DNA of 12,050 nt from an uncultured bacterium (GTDB taxonomy: Bacteria; Pseudomonadota; Alphaproteobacteria; Rhodospirillales; Rhodospirillaceae): the NCBI GenBank assembly GCA_903896775.1, contig CAITZE010000212.1, positions 1 through 12,050 of the forward strand, written 5' to 3'. Under the pieces are notes generated by a model that saw nothing but the letters and a program-made list of their open reading frames with translations, did not search any database and had not been told where the DNA came from. A program made the translations under genes and the position numbers. Below are positions 1-6,503 of the stretch, piece after piece. Position 1 is the stretch's first letter; each line of letters starts with the position of its first letter.

Positions 1-15
1 GAGAGGCCGCTCCGC

Positions 16-1413
16 ATGTTCCCGATCGAAAGCGTAGACGTCGTGTCCCGTGAAGTCGAACTTCGCGGTCCGCAGCAGGTCGGTAAGGTAGGCAGCCCTT
101 TGCGTGAGCCGCTCGATAGTGCGCGCGAAAATGGCATGGGCCGCGCGGGTATCGCCGTCATTCGTCTGTCGGGCCCGGAAACCAAAATCGCTCTTGAGAG
201 ATTGGGCAGTGCATTACCGCCGCCGCGGAAAGCCGCGCGCAGGCAATTTATCGATCCGCACAGCGGCGAGAAACTCGACGACGGCTTGCTGTTGTGGTTT
301 CCGGCACCGCATAGTTTCACCGGCGAGGATGTCGCCGAGCTGCATGTTCACGGCGGCCGCGCGGTCGTCGAGAGTATTTTAGAAGCGCTTAATTCCGTCA
401 GAGGTCTGCGCCCAGCCGAACCTGGGGAGTTCACGCGGCGCGCTTTTGCCAACGACAAGATGGATCTCACCCAAGCCGAAGCCTTGGCTGATCTAGTCGA
501 TGCGGAAACCCGCGCGCAGCAAAAGCAAGCATTGCGGCAGATGGGCGGCGCGCTCAAAGAACTCTACGACGACTGGCGTCATCGTCTTGTGCAAGCGTTG
601 GCCCATCTTGAAGCGGTGATTGATTTTCCCGATGAAGATTTGCCGCCGGAAGTCGCAGACAAAGTCTGGGGCGAAGTGGGCGAGCTGCGCCAGCGCATCG
701 AGAAACATCTCGATGACGGCGGGCGCGGCGAACACATCCGCGAGGGATTGACCGTTGCGATCATTGGCCCGCCCAACGCAGGCAAATCGAGTTTACTGAA
801 TATATTGGCGCGGCGCGAAGCCGCGATTGTCTCCGCTATTCCGGGCACCACGCGCGATGTCATCGAGGTGCACATGAACCTCGGTGGCTATGCGGTCATG
901 CTTGCTGACACGGCGGGTTTGCGTGAAGCCGGCGACGTCATCGAAGACGAAGGCATTCGCCGCGCCCGCTCACGTGCCGCCGACGCCGATCTTAAGATCG
1001 TAGTTTTCGACGGCGCGACATACCCGGCGCGCGATGCAGCCACAGCAGCGCTGGTTGATAGCGATACGCTGGTGGTCGTCAATAAAGCCGATTTGCTTTC
1101 CAATCCGGTTGGCGATGCGCAATTCATCTCGGTCAAGACCGGCGCTGGTTTGGATGCATTTGTTGCGGAACTTCAAAAGCGGATCTGCAGCAAAGCCGAT
1201 ACCGGCGCGGCCATGCCCTTGACTCGCGCCCGTCACCGCAAAGCGCTGGAAGAATGCCGCGATGCTTTGATACGTGCCGGCGCAGCAGATTTACCTGAGT
1301 TGGCAGCAGAAGATTTGCGCTTGGCCGCCCGCGCGCTCGGCCGACTCACCGGTCGCGTCGAGGTGGAAGAAATTCTCGACGTCGTGTTTCGAGAGTTTTG
1401 TATCGGGAAATAG
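16..1413 (+). CDS. mnmE: tRNA modification GTPase MnmE (TrmE); 5' end doubtful
   Basis: MnmE works with MnmG to add an aminomethyl-type group to C5 of U34 in certain tRNAs, using a folate one-carbon donor and GTP hydrolysis in the cytoplasm. Visible signatures, numbered from ATG 16: the conserved N-domain segment GRAGIAVIRLSG at 42-53; G1 loop GPPNAGKSS at 251-259; G2 GTTRD at 277-281; G3 DTAG at 298-301; G4 NKAD at 356-359; and the C-terminal FCIGK that carries the family's conserved Cys462. From residue 41 on, the match is full length. The first 40 residues do not resemble the usual short start (Met, a few residues, then Asp-Thr-Ile before the GRxG segment). They make the protein about 27 residues longer than E. 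coli MnmE at this end. A GAGAGG at 1-6 could serve ATG 16. ATG 136, or GTG 104 after a one-base frameshift near 120, are alternatives. It is the first gene of a cluster with mnmG. Function is certain; the start is not. Confidence 0.95.
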   Translation: MFPIESVDVVSREVELRGPQQVGKVGSPLREPLDSARENGMGRAGIAVIRLSGPETKIALERLGSALPPPRKAARRQFIDPHSGEKLDDGLLLWFPAPHSFTGEDVAELHVHGGRAVVESILEALNSVRGLRPAEPGEFTRRAFANDKMDLTQAEALADLVDAETRAQQKQALRQMGGALKELYDDWRHRLVQALAHLEAVIDFPDEDLPPEVADKVWGEVGELRQRIEKHLDDGGRGEHIREGLTVAIIGPPNAGKSSLLNILARREAAIVSAIPGTTRDVIEVHMNLGGYAVMLADTAGLREAGDVIEDEGIRRARSRAADADLKIVVFDGATYPARDAATAALVDSDTLVVVNKADLLSNPVGDAQFISVKTGAGLDAFVAELQKRICSKADTGAAMPLTRARHRKALEECRDALIRAGAADLPELAAEDLRLAARALGRLTGRVEVEEILDVVFREFCIGK

Positions 1414-1464
1414 CTTACTGTTAGGCTCTCGATCTAAACCGGTCCTCGATATATAAGTGCGGCC

Positions 1465-3351
1465 ATGAGCGCTGGGTCTACACACTCTTATGACGTGATC
1501 GTTGTTGGCGGCGGTCATGCCGGCACGGAAGCAGCCGCTGCAGCCGCGCGAACCGGCGCACGCACGCTTTTGATCACCCATAAAGTCGAGACCATCGGCC
1601 AAATGTCCTGCAATCCCGCCATCGGCGGATTGGCCAAAGGTCATTTGGTGCGCGAGATCGATGCCCTCGACGGCATTATGGGCCGGGCCATTGATCGCGG
1701 CGGAATCCAATTCCGCATGTTGAACCGCTCCAAAGGCCCTGCGGTGCGCGGCCCCCGCGCTCAGGCTGACCGCAAACTCTATAAGCAAGCGGTTCAAGAT
1801 CTGCTGGCCGAGCAGGAAAACCTCGAAATTCGCGCTGGCGGCATCGAAGACTTGATGCTCGACGACAATGGCAAGCGCGTGACCGGGGTCGTAACTGGTT
1901 CTGGCGAAAAGGTTTTTTCGGGGTCTGTTGTGCTAACGACGGGCACCTTTCTCAACGGCCTGATTCATCGTGGCGAAGAGCGTATTCCGGCTGGCCGGAT
2001 CGGCGAAGCGCCAGCGCTTGGTCTTTCTAAGACGTTGAAATCAATTGGATTTTCTGTTGGTCGTTTGAAGACCGGCACACCGCCGCGCCTGGATGGCCGC
2101 ACCATCGATTGGGCGAGCCTCGAGATGCAGCCGGGCGATGATCCGCCGGAGCCCTTCTCGTTCCTGACCGAGCGCATCGAGACCGCCCAGGTCCAATGCG
2201 GCATTACGTATACGACCCCGGAAAGCCATGCCCTGATTCTGGCCAATAAGAGCCGGGCGCCGATTTATAACGGCCAAATCCAAGGCGTCGGCCCGCGCTA
2301 CTGTCCTTCTATTGAAGACAAAGTTGTACGCTTTGCGGAACGGGAGCGGCACCAGATTTTCCTTGAGCCAGAAGGACTTGACGACAATACCGTCTATCCG
2401 AACGGCATTTCCACGTCACTGCCCGAAGACGTCCAGCTTGATCTTCTCAAGACAATTCCCGGCCTTGAGAAGGCGGTCATGTTCCAGGCCGGCTACGCCA
2501 TTGAATACGACTACGTTGACCCGCGCGAGCTGCTGCCGAGCCTGGAGACCCGGAAGGTTTCCGGTCTTTATTTCGCGGGTCAGATCAACGGGACGACTGG
2601 TTATGAAGAAGCCGGAGCCCAGGGACTTTTGGCCGGGCTGAACGCCGCCCGCAAAGTCTCCGGCGGTGACGCTTTCACGGTCGACCGTGCCGAAGGGTAC
2701 ATGGGCGTGATGGTCGATGACCTGACGACCCTGGGCACCATCGAGCCTTATCGTATGTTCACTTCCCGCGCCGAGTATCGCCTCTTGCTGCGCGCCGACA
2801 ACGCCGACCTGCGTTTGACGGCCAAAGGCATCGCAGCAGGCTGTGTGGGTTCAACGCGCCAACAGCATTTCGAGACCAAGAAATCGGCGCTTGATTCTGC
2901 GCGTAATATATTGAAATCAATACAATTTACACCGTCAGCACTGGCCAATCTCGGCCTTATCATCAACCGCGATGGCGTGCGTAGAAGCGGCCTCGACCTT
3001 CTGGCGATGCCGGAGATGACTTGGGATCGGCTGCGCGCCTTGTCCCCCGACGTGCCCCCTTTCCGCAAGGACGTTGAGGAGCAGCTGGAGATCGATGGCC
3101 GCTATGCTGGCTATGTGGGCCGTCAGGAAGCCGATATCAGGGCCTTCCGTAAGGATGAGTCCCTGCACCTGTCCGCCGATATGGACTATGACGAAGTAGG
3201 TGGCCTGTCCACCGAGGTACGCCTCAAGCTGAAAGCGGCTCAACCGGTAACCCTTGGGGCTGCGGCGCGAATTCCCGGCATTACGCCTGCGGCTCTGACC
3301 TCTCTCCTTAAACACGTCCATCGCGATAAGAAGGTCGCCAAGGCGGGTTAA
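1465..3351 (+). CDS. mnmG: tRNA U34 carboxymethylaminomethyl modification enzyme MnmG (GidA)
   Basis: This FAD-dependent partner of MnmE forms a heterotetramer that installs the (carboxymethyl)aminomethyl group at wobble U34. The 628 residues match the family length (E. coli about 629). The N-terminal dinucleotide-binding motif GGGHAG is at 15-20, followed by the family signature around MSCNPAIGGLAKGHLVREID. The catalytic cysteine lies in PRYCPSIEDK at Cys280, equivalent to E. coli Cys277. A second FAD-contacting stretch, AGQINGTTGYEEAGAQG, is near 371-387. The C-terminal helical domain that binds MnmE and tRNA is present and ends in a basic tail. The gene starts 51 bases after mnmE. No clear Shine-Dalgarno lies ahead of ATG 1465. 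The AT-rich TATATAA at 1450-1456 sits only 8 bases upstream of the start, so a leaderless transcript is possible but unproven. rsmG follows after 5 bases. Confidence 0.98.
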   Translation: MSAGSTHSYDVIVVGGGHAGTEAAAAAARTGARTLLITHKVETIGQMSCNPAIGGLAKGHLVREIDALDGIMGRAIDRGGIQFRMLNRSKGPAVRGPRAQADRKLYKQAVQDLLAEQENLEIRAGGIEDLMLDDNGKRVTGVVTGSGEKVFSGSVVLTTGTFLNGLIHRGEERIPAGRIGEAPALGLSKTLKSIGFSVGRLKTGTPPRLDGRTIDWASLEMQPGDDPPEPFSFLTERIETAQVQCGITYTTPESHALILANKSRAPIYNGQIQGVGPRYCPSIEDKVVRFAERERHQIFLEPEGLDDNTVYPNGISTSLPEDVQLDLLKTIPGLEKAVMFQAGYAIEYDYVDPRELLPSLETRKVSGLYFAGQINGTTGYEEAGAQGLLAGLNAARKVSGGDAFTVDRAEGYMGVMVDDLTTLGTIEPYRMFTSRAEYRLLLRADNADLRLTAKGIAAGCVGSTRQQHFETKKSALDSARNILKSIQFTPSALANLGLIINRDGVRRSGLDLLAMPEMTWDRLRALSPDVPPFRKDVEEQLEIDGRYAGYVGRQEADIRAFRKDESLHLSADMDYDEVGGLSTEVRLKLKAAQPVTLGAAARIPGITPAALTSLLKHVHRDKKVAKAG

Positions 3352-3356
3352 GTGGA

Positions 3357-4007
3357 TTGTTTCACGTGAAACAGTCCCCTGCCTACGGCTTCGAGGCCTT
3401 CCTTAAGGAAACCGGTGTTTCACGTGAAACACTGGCCCGGCTCCAGGTCTACGCCGATCTTTTGGCCCTCTGGAATAAGAAGATAAACCTTGTCGGGCGC
3501 TCGACGGAGGGCGAGGTCTGGCAACGTCATATGCTGGATTCTGCCCAGCTTTTCCCCCTCATCCCTTCCAATGCGAAGGTCCTCATAGACCTGGGCTCCG
3601 GGGCTGGCTTTCCGGGTCTGGTCCTTGCAATCATGGGTATCCCCGAAGTTCATCTGGTGGAATCGGATCAACGCAAATGCGCCTTCCTGCGGGAGGCCGC
3701 GCGGATCACCCAGGCTCCGGCGACGATCCATGCAAAACGAATCGATGAAGTGAAAGTCTTCCCAATTGACGTCATCACGGCGCGAGCCTTGGCTCCGGTG
3801 GCTGATCTTTTGGATTGGAGCGAGCGGTTTTTGACTGAAAAAACAATCCTCATTTTCCCCAAGGGACAAAATGTAGAGGTTGAATTGACGGATGCACACA
3901 AAAGGTGGAGAATCACGGTAGATCAGCGGCCGAGCCGATCTGAGTCCCGTGGGACCATTCTCTGCATAAATGAGGTGCGCCGTGTCCAACCCGAGCAGTC
4001 AAGTTAG
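3357..4007 (+). CDS. rsmG: 16S rRNA (guanine-527-N7)-methyltransferase RsmG (GidB)
   Basis: RsmG transfers a methyl group from S-adenosylmethionine to N7 of G527 in 16S rRNA. In this family, loss of function is known to give low-level streptomycin resistance. The 216 residues are normal for the family. The SAM-binding motif DLGSGAGFPG is at 78-87, preceded by the conserved NKKINLVGR and RHMLDSAQL segments and followed by an acidic strand end (VESDQRKC) and FPKGQ. The start is unusual. TTG 3357 and in-frame GTG 3366 both lie on or inside a parS palindrome, and the next in-frame ATG would remove conserved sequence. I keep TTG 3357; GTG 3366 is equally possible and leaves AAGTGG about 10 bases upstream. 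The N-terminal residues FHVKQ and VSRET are simply translations of the two parS sites in two different frames. The 3' end overlaps parA. Confidence 0.96.
   Translation: MFHVKQSPAYGFEAFLKETGVSRETLARLQVYADLLALWNKKINLVGRSTEGEVWQRHMLDSAQLFPLIPSNAKVLIDLGSGAGFPGLVLAIMGIPEVHLVESDQRKCAFLREAARITQAPATIHAKRIDEVKVFPIDVITARALAPVADLLDWSERFLTEKTILIFPKGQNVEVELTDAHKRWRITVDQRPSRSESRGTILCINEVRRVQPEQSS
3358..3373. promoter_or_regulatory. parS centromere site 1
   Basis: A perfect 16-bp palindrome, TGTTTCACGTGAAACA, identical to the widely conserved bacterial chromosomal parS consensus. ParB dimers load here as CTP-dependent sliding clamps. It covers the putative rsmG start codons (TTG 3357, GTG 3366). The cognate parA and parB genes begin about 0.6 kb and 1.5 kb downstream. 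Site identity is direct from sequence; binding by the ParB encoded here is inferred. Confidence 0.96.
3416..3431. promoter_or_regulatory. parS centromere site 2
   Basis: A second perfect copy of TGTTTCACGTGAAACA, 58 bp downstream of the first (start to start). It lies inside rsmG, where it is read in a different frame from site 1 and encodes VSRET. Two exact copies of a 16-mer this close cannot be chance, so this is a paired ParB loading site. Confidence 0.96.
3972..3975 (+). promoter_or_regulatory. Shine-Dalgarno that decides the parA start
   Basis: GAGG lies 6 bases upstream of GTG 3982, inside the rsmG coding sequence. The in-frame ATG 3970 has no purine-rich site in front of it and itself overlaps this GAGG. 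The motif therefore favours GTG 3982 as the parA start. Confidence 0.55.
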
Positions 4008-4839
4008 CCCCGAAAACACTGGCTCAAACGCGGGTTCAGAAACGCGGCCGCGTATTCTTGCCATCTCAAATCAAAAGGGCGGCGTCGGTAAGACCACGAC
4101 AACGGTGAATCTCGCGACGGCCATGGCGGCGGTCAACAAGCGGGTTCTGGTCATCGACATGGATCCCCAGGGCAATGCTTCCACCAGCCTCGGCATCGAC
4201 CAGAAGCATCGCAATATCAATATCTATCATGTACTGACGGGCGATGCGGCCCTCGATACGGCCATCGTTCCGACCACCATTCCCAACCTCAGTGTCATCA
4301 CCTCGGGCGTTGACCTGGCGGCTGCGGAAATAGAGCTGATCGATCTCGAAAACCGCCAGGCACGACTGAAAGAAGCTCTTATAAATCAAGGCAATGGCTG
4401 GGATTTTATCCTTATCGATTGCCCGCCTTCCTTAGGCCTTTTGACCCTTAATGCGCTGGTCGCGGCCGACGCCGTTATGGTCCCGCTCCAGGCCGAGTTC
4501 CTGGCGCTGGAAGGTATCAGCCACCTCGTGAAAACCATTGAGCGGGTCAAAAAGACCTTCAATCCGAACCTGGAGATCCAGGGCATCGTCCTCACTATGG
4601 TCGACAAGCGCAACAACTTGTCTGAAATGGTCGAGAGCGACGTGCGCGAATTTTTCGGCGCTAAGGTCTACACCACTACTATCCCACGCAACGTCCGTAT
4701 CTCGGAAGCGCCCTCTCACGGCAAGCCCGTCCTTATATATGACCTGCAATCAAAGGGCAGCCGCGCCTATCTGGATCTTGCCGGCGAAGTGCTGAAACGT
4801 GAGCAGAATCATATTATGAATCGGGGAGTTGCGGCATGA
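3982..4839 (+). CDS. parA: Chromosome partition ATPase ParA (Soj family)
   Basis: ParA is a Walker-type ATPase. Its ATP-bound dimer coats the nucleoid and is stimulated by ParB-parS complexes, which moves the origin region apart. With GTG 3982 as start it has 285 residues: a disordered Ser/Asn/Glu-rich tail of about 23 residues, then the deviant Walker A motif KGGVGKTTT at 32-40 with signature Lys32 and catalytic-site Lys37. Walker A' (VLVIDMDPQGNAS) is at 55-67, Walker B (FILIDCPPSLG) near 140-150, and the late signature PRNVRISEAPSHGKP is present. ATG 3970 would add four residues (MRCA) but lacks a ribosome-binding site. The gene overlaps the end of rsmG by 26 bases and overlaps parB by 4 bases (ATGA), which suggests coupled translation. 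The parS sites lie upstream in rsmG. Assignment as the chromosomal rather than a plasmid copy follows from the mnmG-rsmG context. Confidence 0.97.
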   Translation: MSNPSSQVSPENTGSNAGSETRPRILAISNQKGGVGKTTTTVNLATAMAAVNKRVLVIDMDPQGNASTSLGIDQKHRNINIYHVLTGDAALDTAIVPTTIPNLSVITSGVDLAAAEIELIDLENRQARLKEALINQGNGWDFILIDCPPSLGLLTLNALVAADAVMVPLQAEFLALEGISHLVKTIERVKKTFNPNLEIQGIVLTMVDKRNNLSEMVESDVREFFGAKVYTTTIPRNVRISEAPSHGKPVLIYDLQSKGSRAYLDLAGEVLKREQNHIMNRGVAA

Positions 4840-5804
4840 ACCAGGACCTTGGAAAGCGCAAGAATTTGGGTCGTGGCTTAAGCGCCCTGTTCGGTGAGCA
4901 GGAACCCGAAGTCGCGGTAGTTGTAGCTGCCCCGATAGCTGCAACTCCGGTCGCACCTGCTGCCAGCGTTCCCATCACCCGTTTGCCCGTTGATTTATTG
5001 GCGCCGTCGGCTTTGCAGCCGCGCCGGCATTTCGACGAAACCGCCCTCGCCGAGCTGGCCTCGTCCATTGCCGAAAAGGGTGTCTTGCAGCCGCTGCTGG
5101 TTCGGCCCGATCCGAACCATGCCGGCCGTTATGAAATCATCGCCGGCGAACGCCGGTGGCGCGCATCGCAGCTCGCGCAGGTTCATGAAGTCCCCGTTCA
5201 TGTGACTCAACTTTCGGATGCGGAAGTTCTCGAAGTCGCCTTGATCGAGAACCTTCAGCGCCAGGATCTGACGGCGGTCGAAGAAGCCCGCGGCTACAAA
5301 CGTCTCGTGGAAGATTTCGGTCATACCCAAGAGCGTGTCGCCGAAGTGGTCGGCAAAAGCCGCGCTCATGTGGCCAACACCTTGCGGCTGCTGACTCTTC
5401 CCCGTGCGGTTCAAGATTTGCTCGATAACGGGCAAATTTCGGTCGGTCAGGCGCGGCCGCTGATTGGCTTGAACGATGCCGAAACGGCGGCCAAACTCAT
5501 CGTGAAACGCGGACTGAGTGCGCGCCAAGCCGAGCGTCTTGCTAAAGGCTTCGGCCGCAAGCGCCGCCTAGCTTTGGTGGCTAAAGACACCGATACCGCC
5601 GCGCTCGAACAAAGCCTCGCCAAAGCGACCGGTTATAAGGTCAACATCGCTTTCGACGGTAAAGGCGGATCGGTCAATATCGCCTACACCAGCCTCGAAC
5701 AGCTCGATGACATTGTGCGGCGTCTTTCCAATGGCGGGCGCAGCAAAATTCAAAGCGATGACGGTGAGTTTGACGCCGGCACCGATCTTCAGCGCGCCTC
5801 ATAG
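4836..5804 (+). CDS. parB: Chromosome partition protein ParB (Spo0J family), CTPase clamp
   Basis: ParB recognises parS, binds CTP and spreads along DNA as a sliding clamp, stimulating ParA and recruiting condensin. The 322 residues show the expected order. The N-terminal ParA-activating peptide LGRGLSALFG is at 11-20. An Ala/Val/Pro-rich flexible linker covers about 24-45. The N-terminal CTP-binding domain holds GERRWRAS at 104-111 and ENLQRQDL at 138-145. The parS-reading helix-turn-helix, HTQERVAEVVGKSRAHVANTLRLL, spans about 163-186. The C-terminal dimerisation domain ends near IVRRL at 293-297. A tail of about 25 polar residues follows it, which looks longer than in many relatives. ATG 4836 overlaps the parA stop, so the pair is almost certainly co-translated. 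No promoter is visible in front of it. Confidence 0.97.
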   Translation: MNQDLGKRKNLGRGLSALFGEQEPEVAVVVAAPIAATPVAPAASVPITRLPVDLLAPSALQPRRHFDETALAELASSIAEKGVLQPLLVRPDPNHAGRYEIIAGERRWRASQLAQVHEVPVHVTQLSDAEVLEVALIENLQRQDLTAVEEARGYKRLVEDFGHTQERVAEVVGKSRAHVANTLRLLTLPRAVQDLLDNGQISVGQARPLIGLNDAETAAKLIVKRGLSARQAERLAKGFGRKRRLALVAKDTDTAALEQSLAKATGYKVNIAFDGKGGSVNIAYTSLEQLDDIVRRLSNGGRSKIQSDDGEFDAGTDLQRAS

Positions 5805-5875
5805 CTCTATAAATCAATAACTTAGCGCGTTATTTAGTTTAAGATGCATATGCATCATATTTACCGGGGACGGCC
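5805..5875. other. AT-rich spacer with a 14-bp perfect palindrome
   Basis: This 71-base gap between parB and the phosphatase gene is far richer in A and T than the genes around it. It contains a perfect palindrome, GATGCATATGCATC, at 5843-5856. Just upstream is a weaker inverted repeat, AATAAC at 5816-5821 pairing with GTTATT at 5829-5834 around a 7-base loop. A promoter for the phosphatase gene probably lies here (TTTAGT 5833-5838, 17-bp spacer, CATATT 5856-5861 is one weak fit), with the palindrome in its spacer as a possible operator. GGGGA at 5866-5870 is a good ribosome-binding site, 5 bases before ATG 5876. No terminator with a T-run is evident for parB. Confidence 0.4.
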
Positions 5876-6484
5876 ATGCTAGTGCATGTGCCGTTCTACT
5901 TTTTGCGCCATGGCGAGACTGATTGGAACCGCCAGCGCATCATCCAAGGCCAAACCGACACGCCTTTAAATGCGACCGGCTTGAGCCAGGCCGAAGCCAT
6001 CGCCCCCGAGGTCGCGAAGCTTTGCTTTCGCAGCATATGTTGCAGCTCGCTGCAGCGTGCGCGCAGTACCGCCGAGATCGTCAATCGCGGTTTGGATAAG
6101 CCGATTTACGTTTTGCCCGATCTGATGGAATGCGGCCTGGGCGAAATTCAGGGCGAACCCAGTAATGGAGCCTGGCGTGAACCGTGGATGAAGGGTGGTC
6201 CCATGCCCGGCGGCGAAACCTTTGGCGAATATACCGCGCGGGTCATGCGTGGCTTTGCCCAAGCCCTCACCCACGCCGGTCCGGTTCTGGTTGTCGGCCA
6301 CGGCGGCAACTTTTGGGCGCTTGAGCAGTACGGCTTGATACCTGAAACCCGCGTGCCCAATTGCGCGCTATTTCATCTGGAGCCGCCGCCGACAAAGTCC
6401 GGCGAGTCGAAATTCTGGAACGTGACGTTGCTTGCAGCGCCCGAAGGTCGGGCGCTCGCGATCGGCGAAGCCGCGTTGGCTTAA
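5876..6484 (+). CDS. Histidine phosphatase family protein (phosphoglycerate mutase-like)
   Basis: A 202-residue member of the histidine phosphatase superfamily, whose enzymes pass phosphate through a histidine intermediate. The N-terminal signature FLRHGETDWN gives the phosphorylated His12 within RHGE (11-14), with Arg61 and Arg63 in SSLQRARSTAEI. The probable acid Glu85 lies in LMECGLGEIQGE, and the second catalytic His142 in VVGHGGNF. All core catalytic residues are present, so it should be active. The substrate cannot be read from sequence: relatives include cofactor-dependent phosphoglycerate mutases, alpha-ribazole phosphatase (CobC) and broad sugar phosphatases. There is no signal peptide, so it is cytoplasmic. 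GGGGA 5 bases upstream supports ATG 5876. It follows parB by 71 bases on the same strand and converges on holA with 16 bases between stops. It does not obviously share a pathway with either neighbour. Confidence 0.93.
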   Translation: MLVHVPFYFLRHGETDWNRQRIIQGQTDTPLNATGLSQAEAIAPEVAKLCFRSICCSSLQRARSTAEIVNRGLDKPIYVLPDLMECGLGEIQGEPSNGAWREPWMKGGPMPGGETFGEYTARVMRGFAQALTHAGPVLVVGHGGNFWALEQYGLIPETRVPNCALFHLEPPPTKSGESKFWNVTLLAAPEGRALAIGEAALA

Positions 6485-6503
6485 ATTACTTCGGCTTAAA
6501 TTA
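6478..6503. repeat. Tandem 11-bp direct repeat spanning two convergent stop codons
   Basis: GGCTTAAATTA occurs at 6478-6488 and again at 6493-6503, with a period of 15 bp. The first copy supplies the TAA of the phosphatase gene (6482-6484). The second supplies the TAA of holA on the other strand (6501-6503). It looks like a small local duplication. The 16-base gap has no hairpin followed by a T-run, so no intrinsic terminator separates the converging genes. Confidence 0.8.

Noticed and set aside
1..210. An antisense open frame over the first about 210 bases, codon-aligned with mnmE, whose translation looks protein-like (it includes RTIERLTQRAAYLTDLL and KFDFTGHDVYAFD).
   Set aside because: It has no ATG, GTG or TTG between its upstream stop and the interesting part, and it overlaps mnmE. 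It could be real only if the window start is a chimeric join. The frameshift explanation for the mnmE 5' end is simpler.
2905..2932. AT-rich patch in mnmG with the inverted repeat TATTG/CAATA, as an internal promoter or insertion scar.
   Set aside because: The reading frame and family alignment run through without interruption, and no paired -35/-10 with proper spacing stands out.
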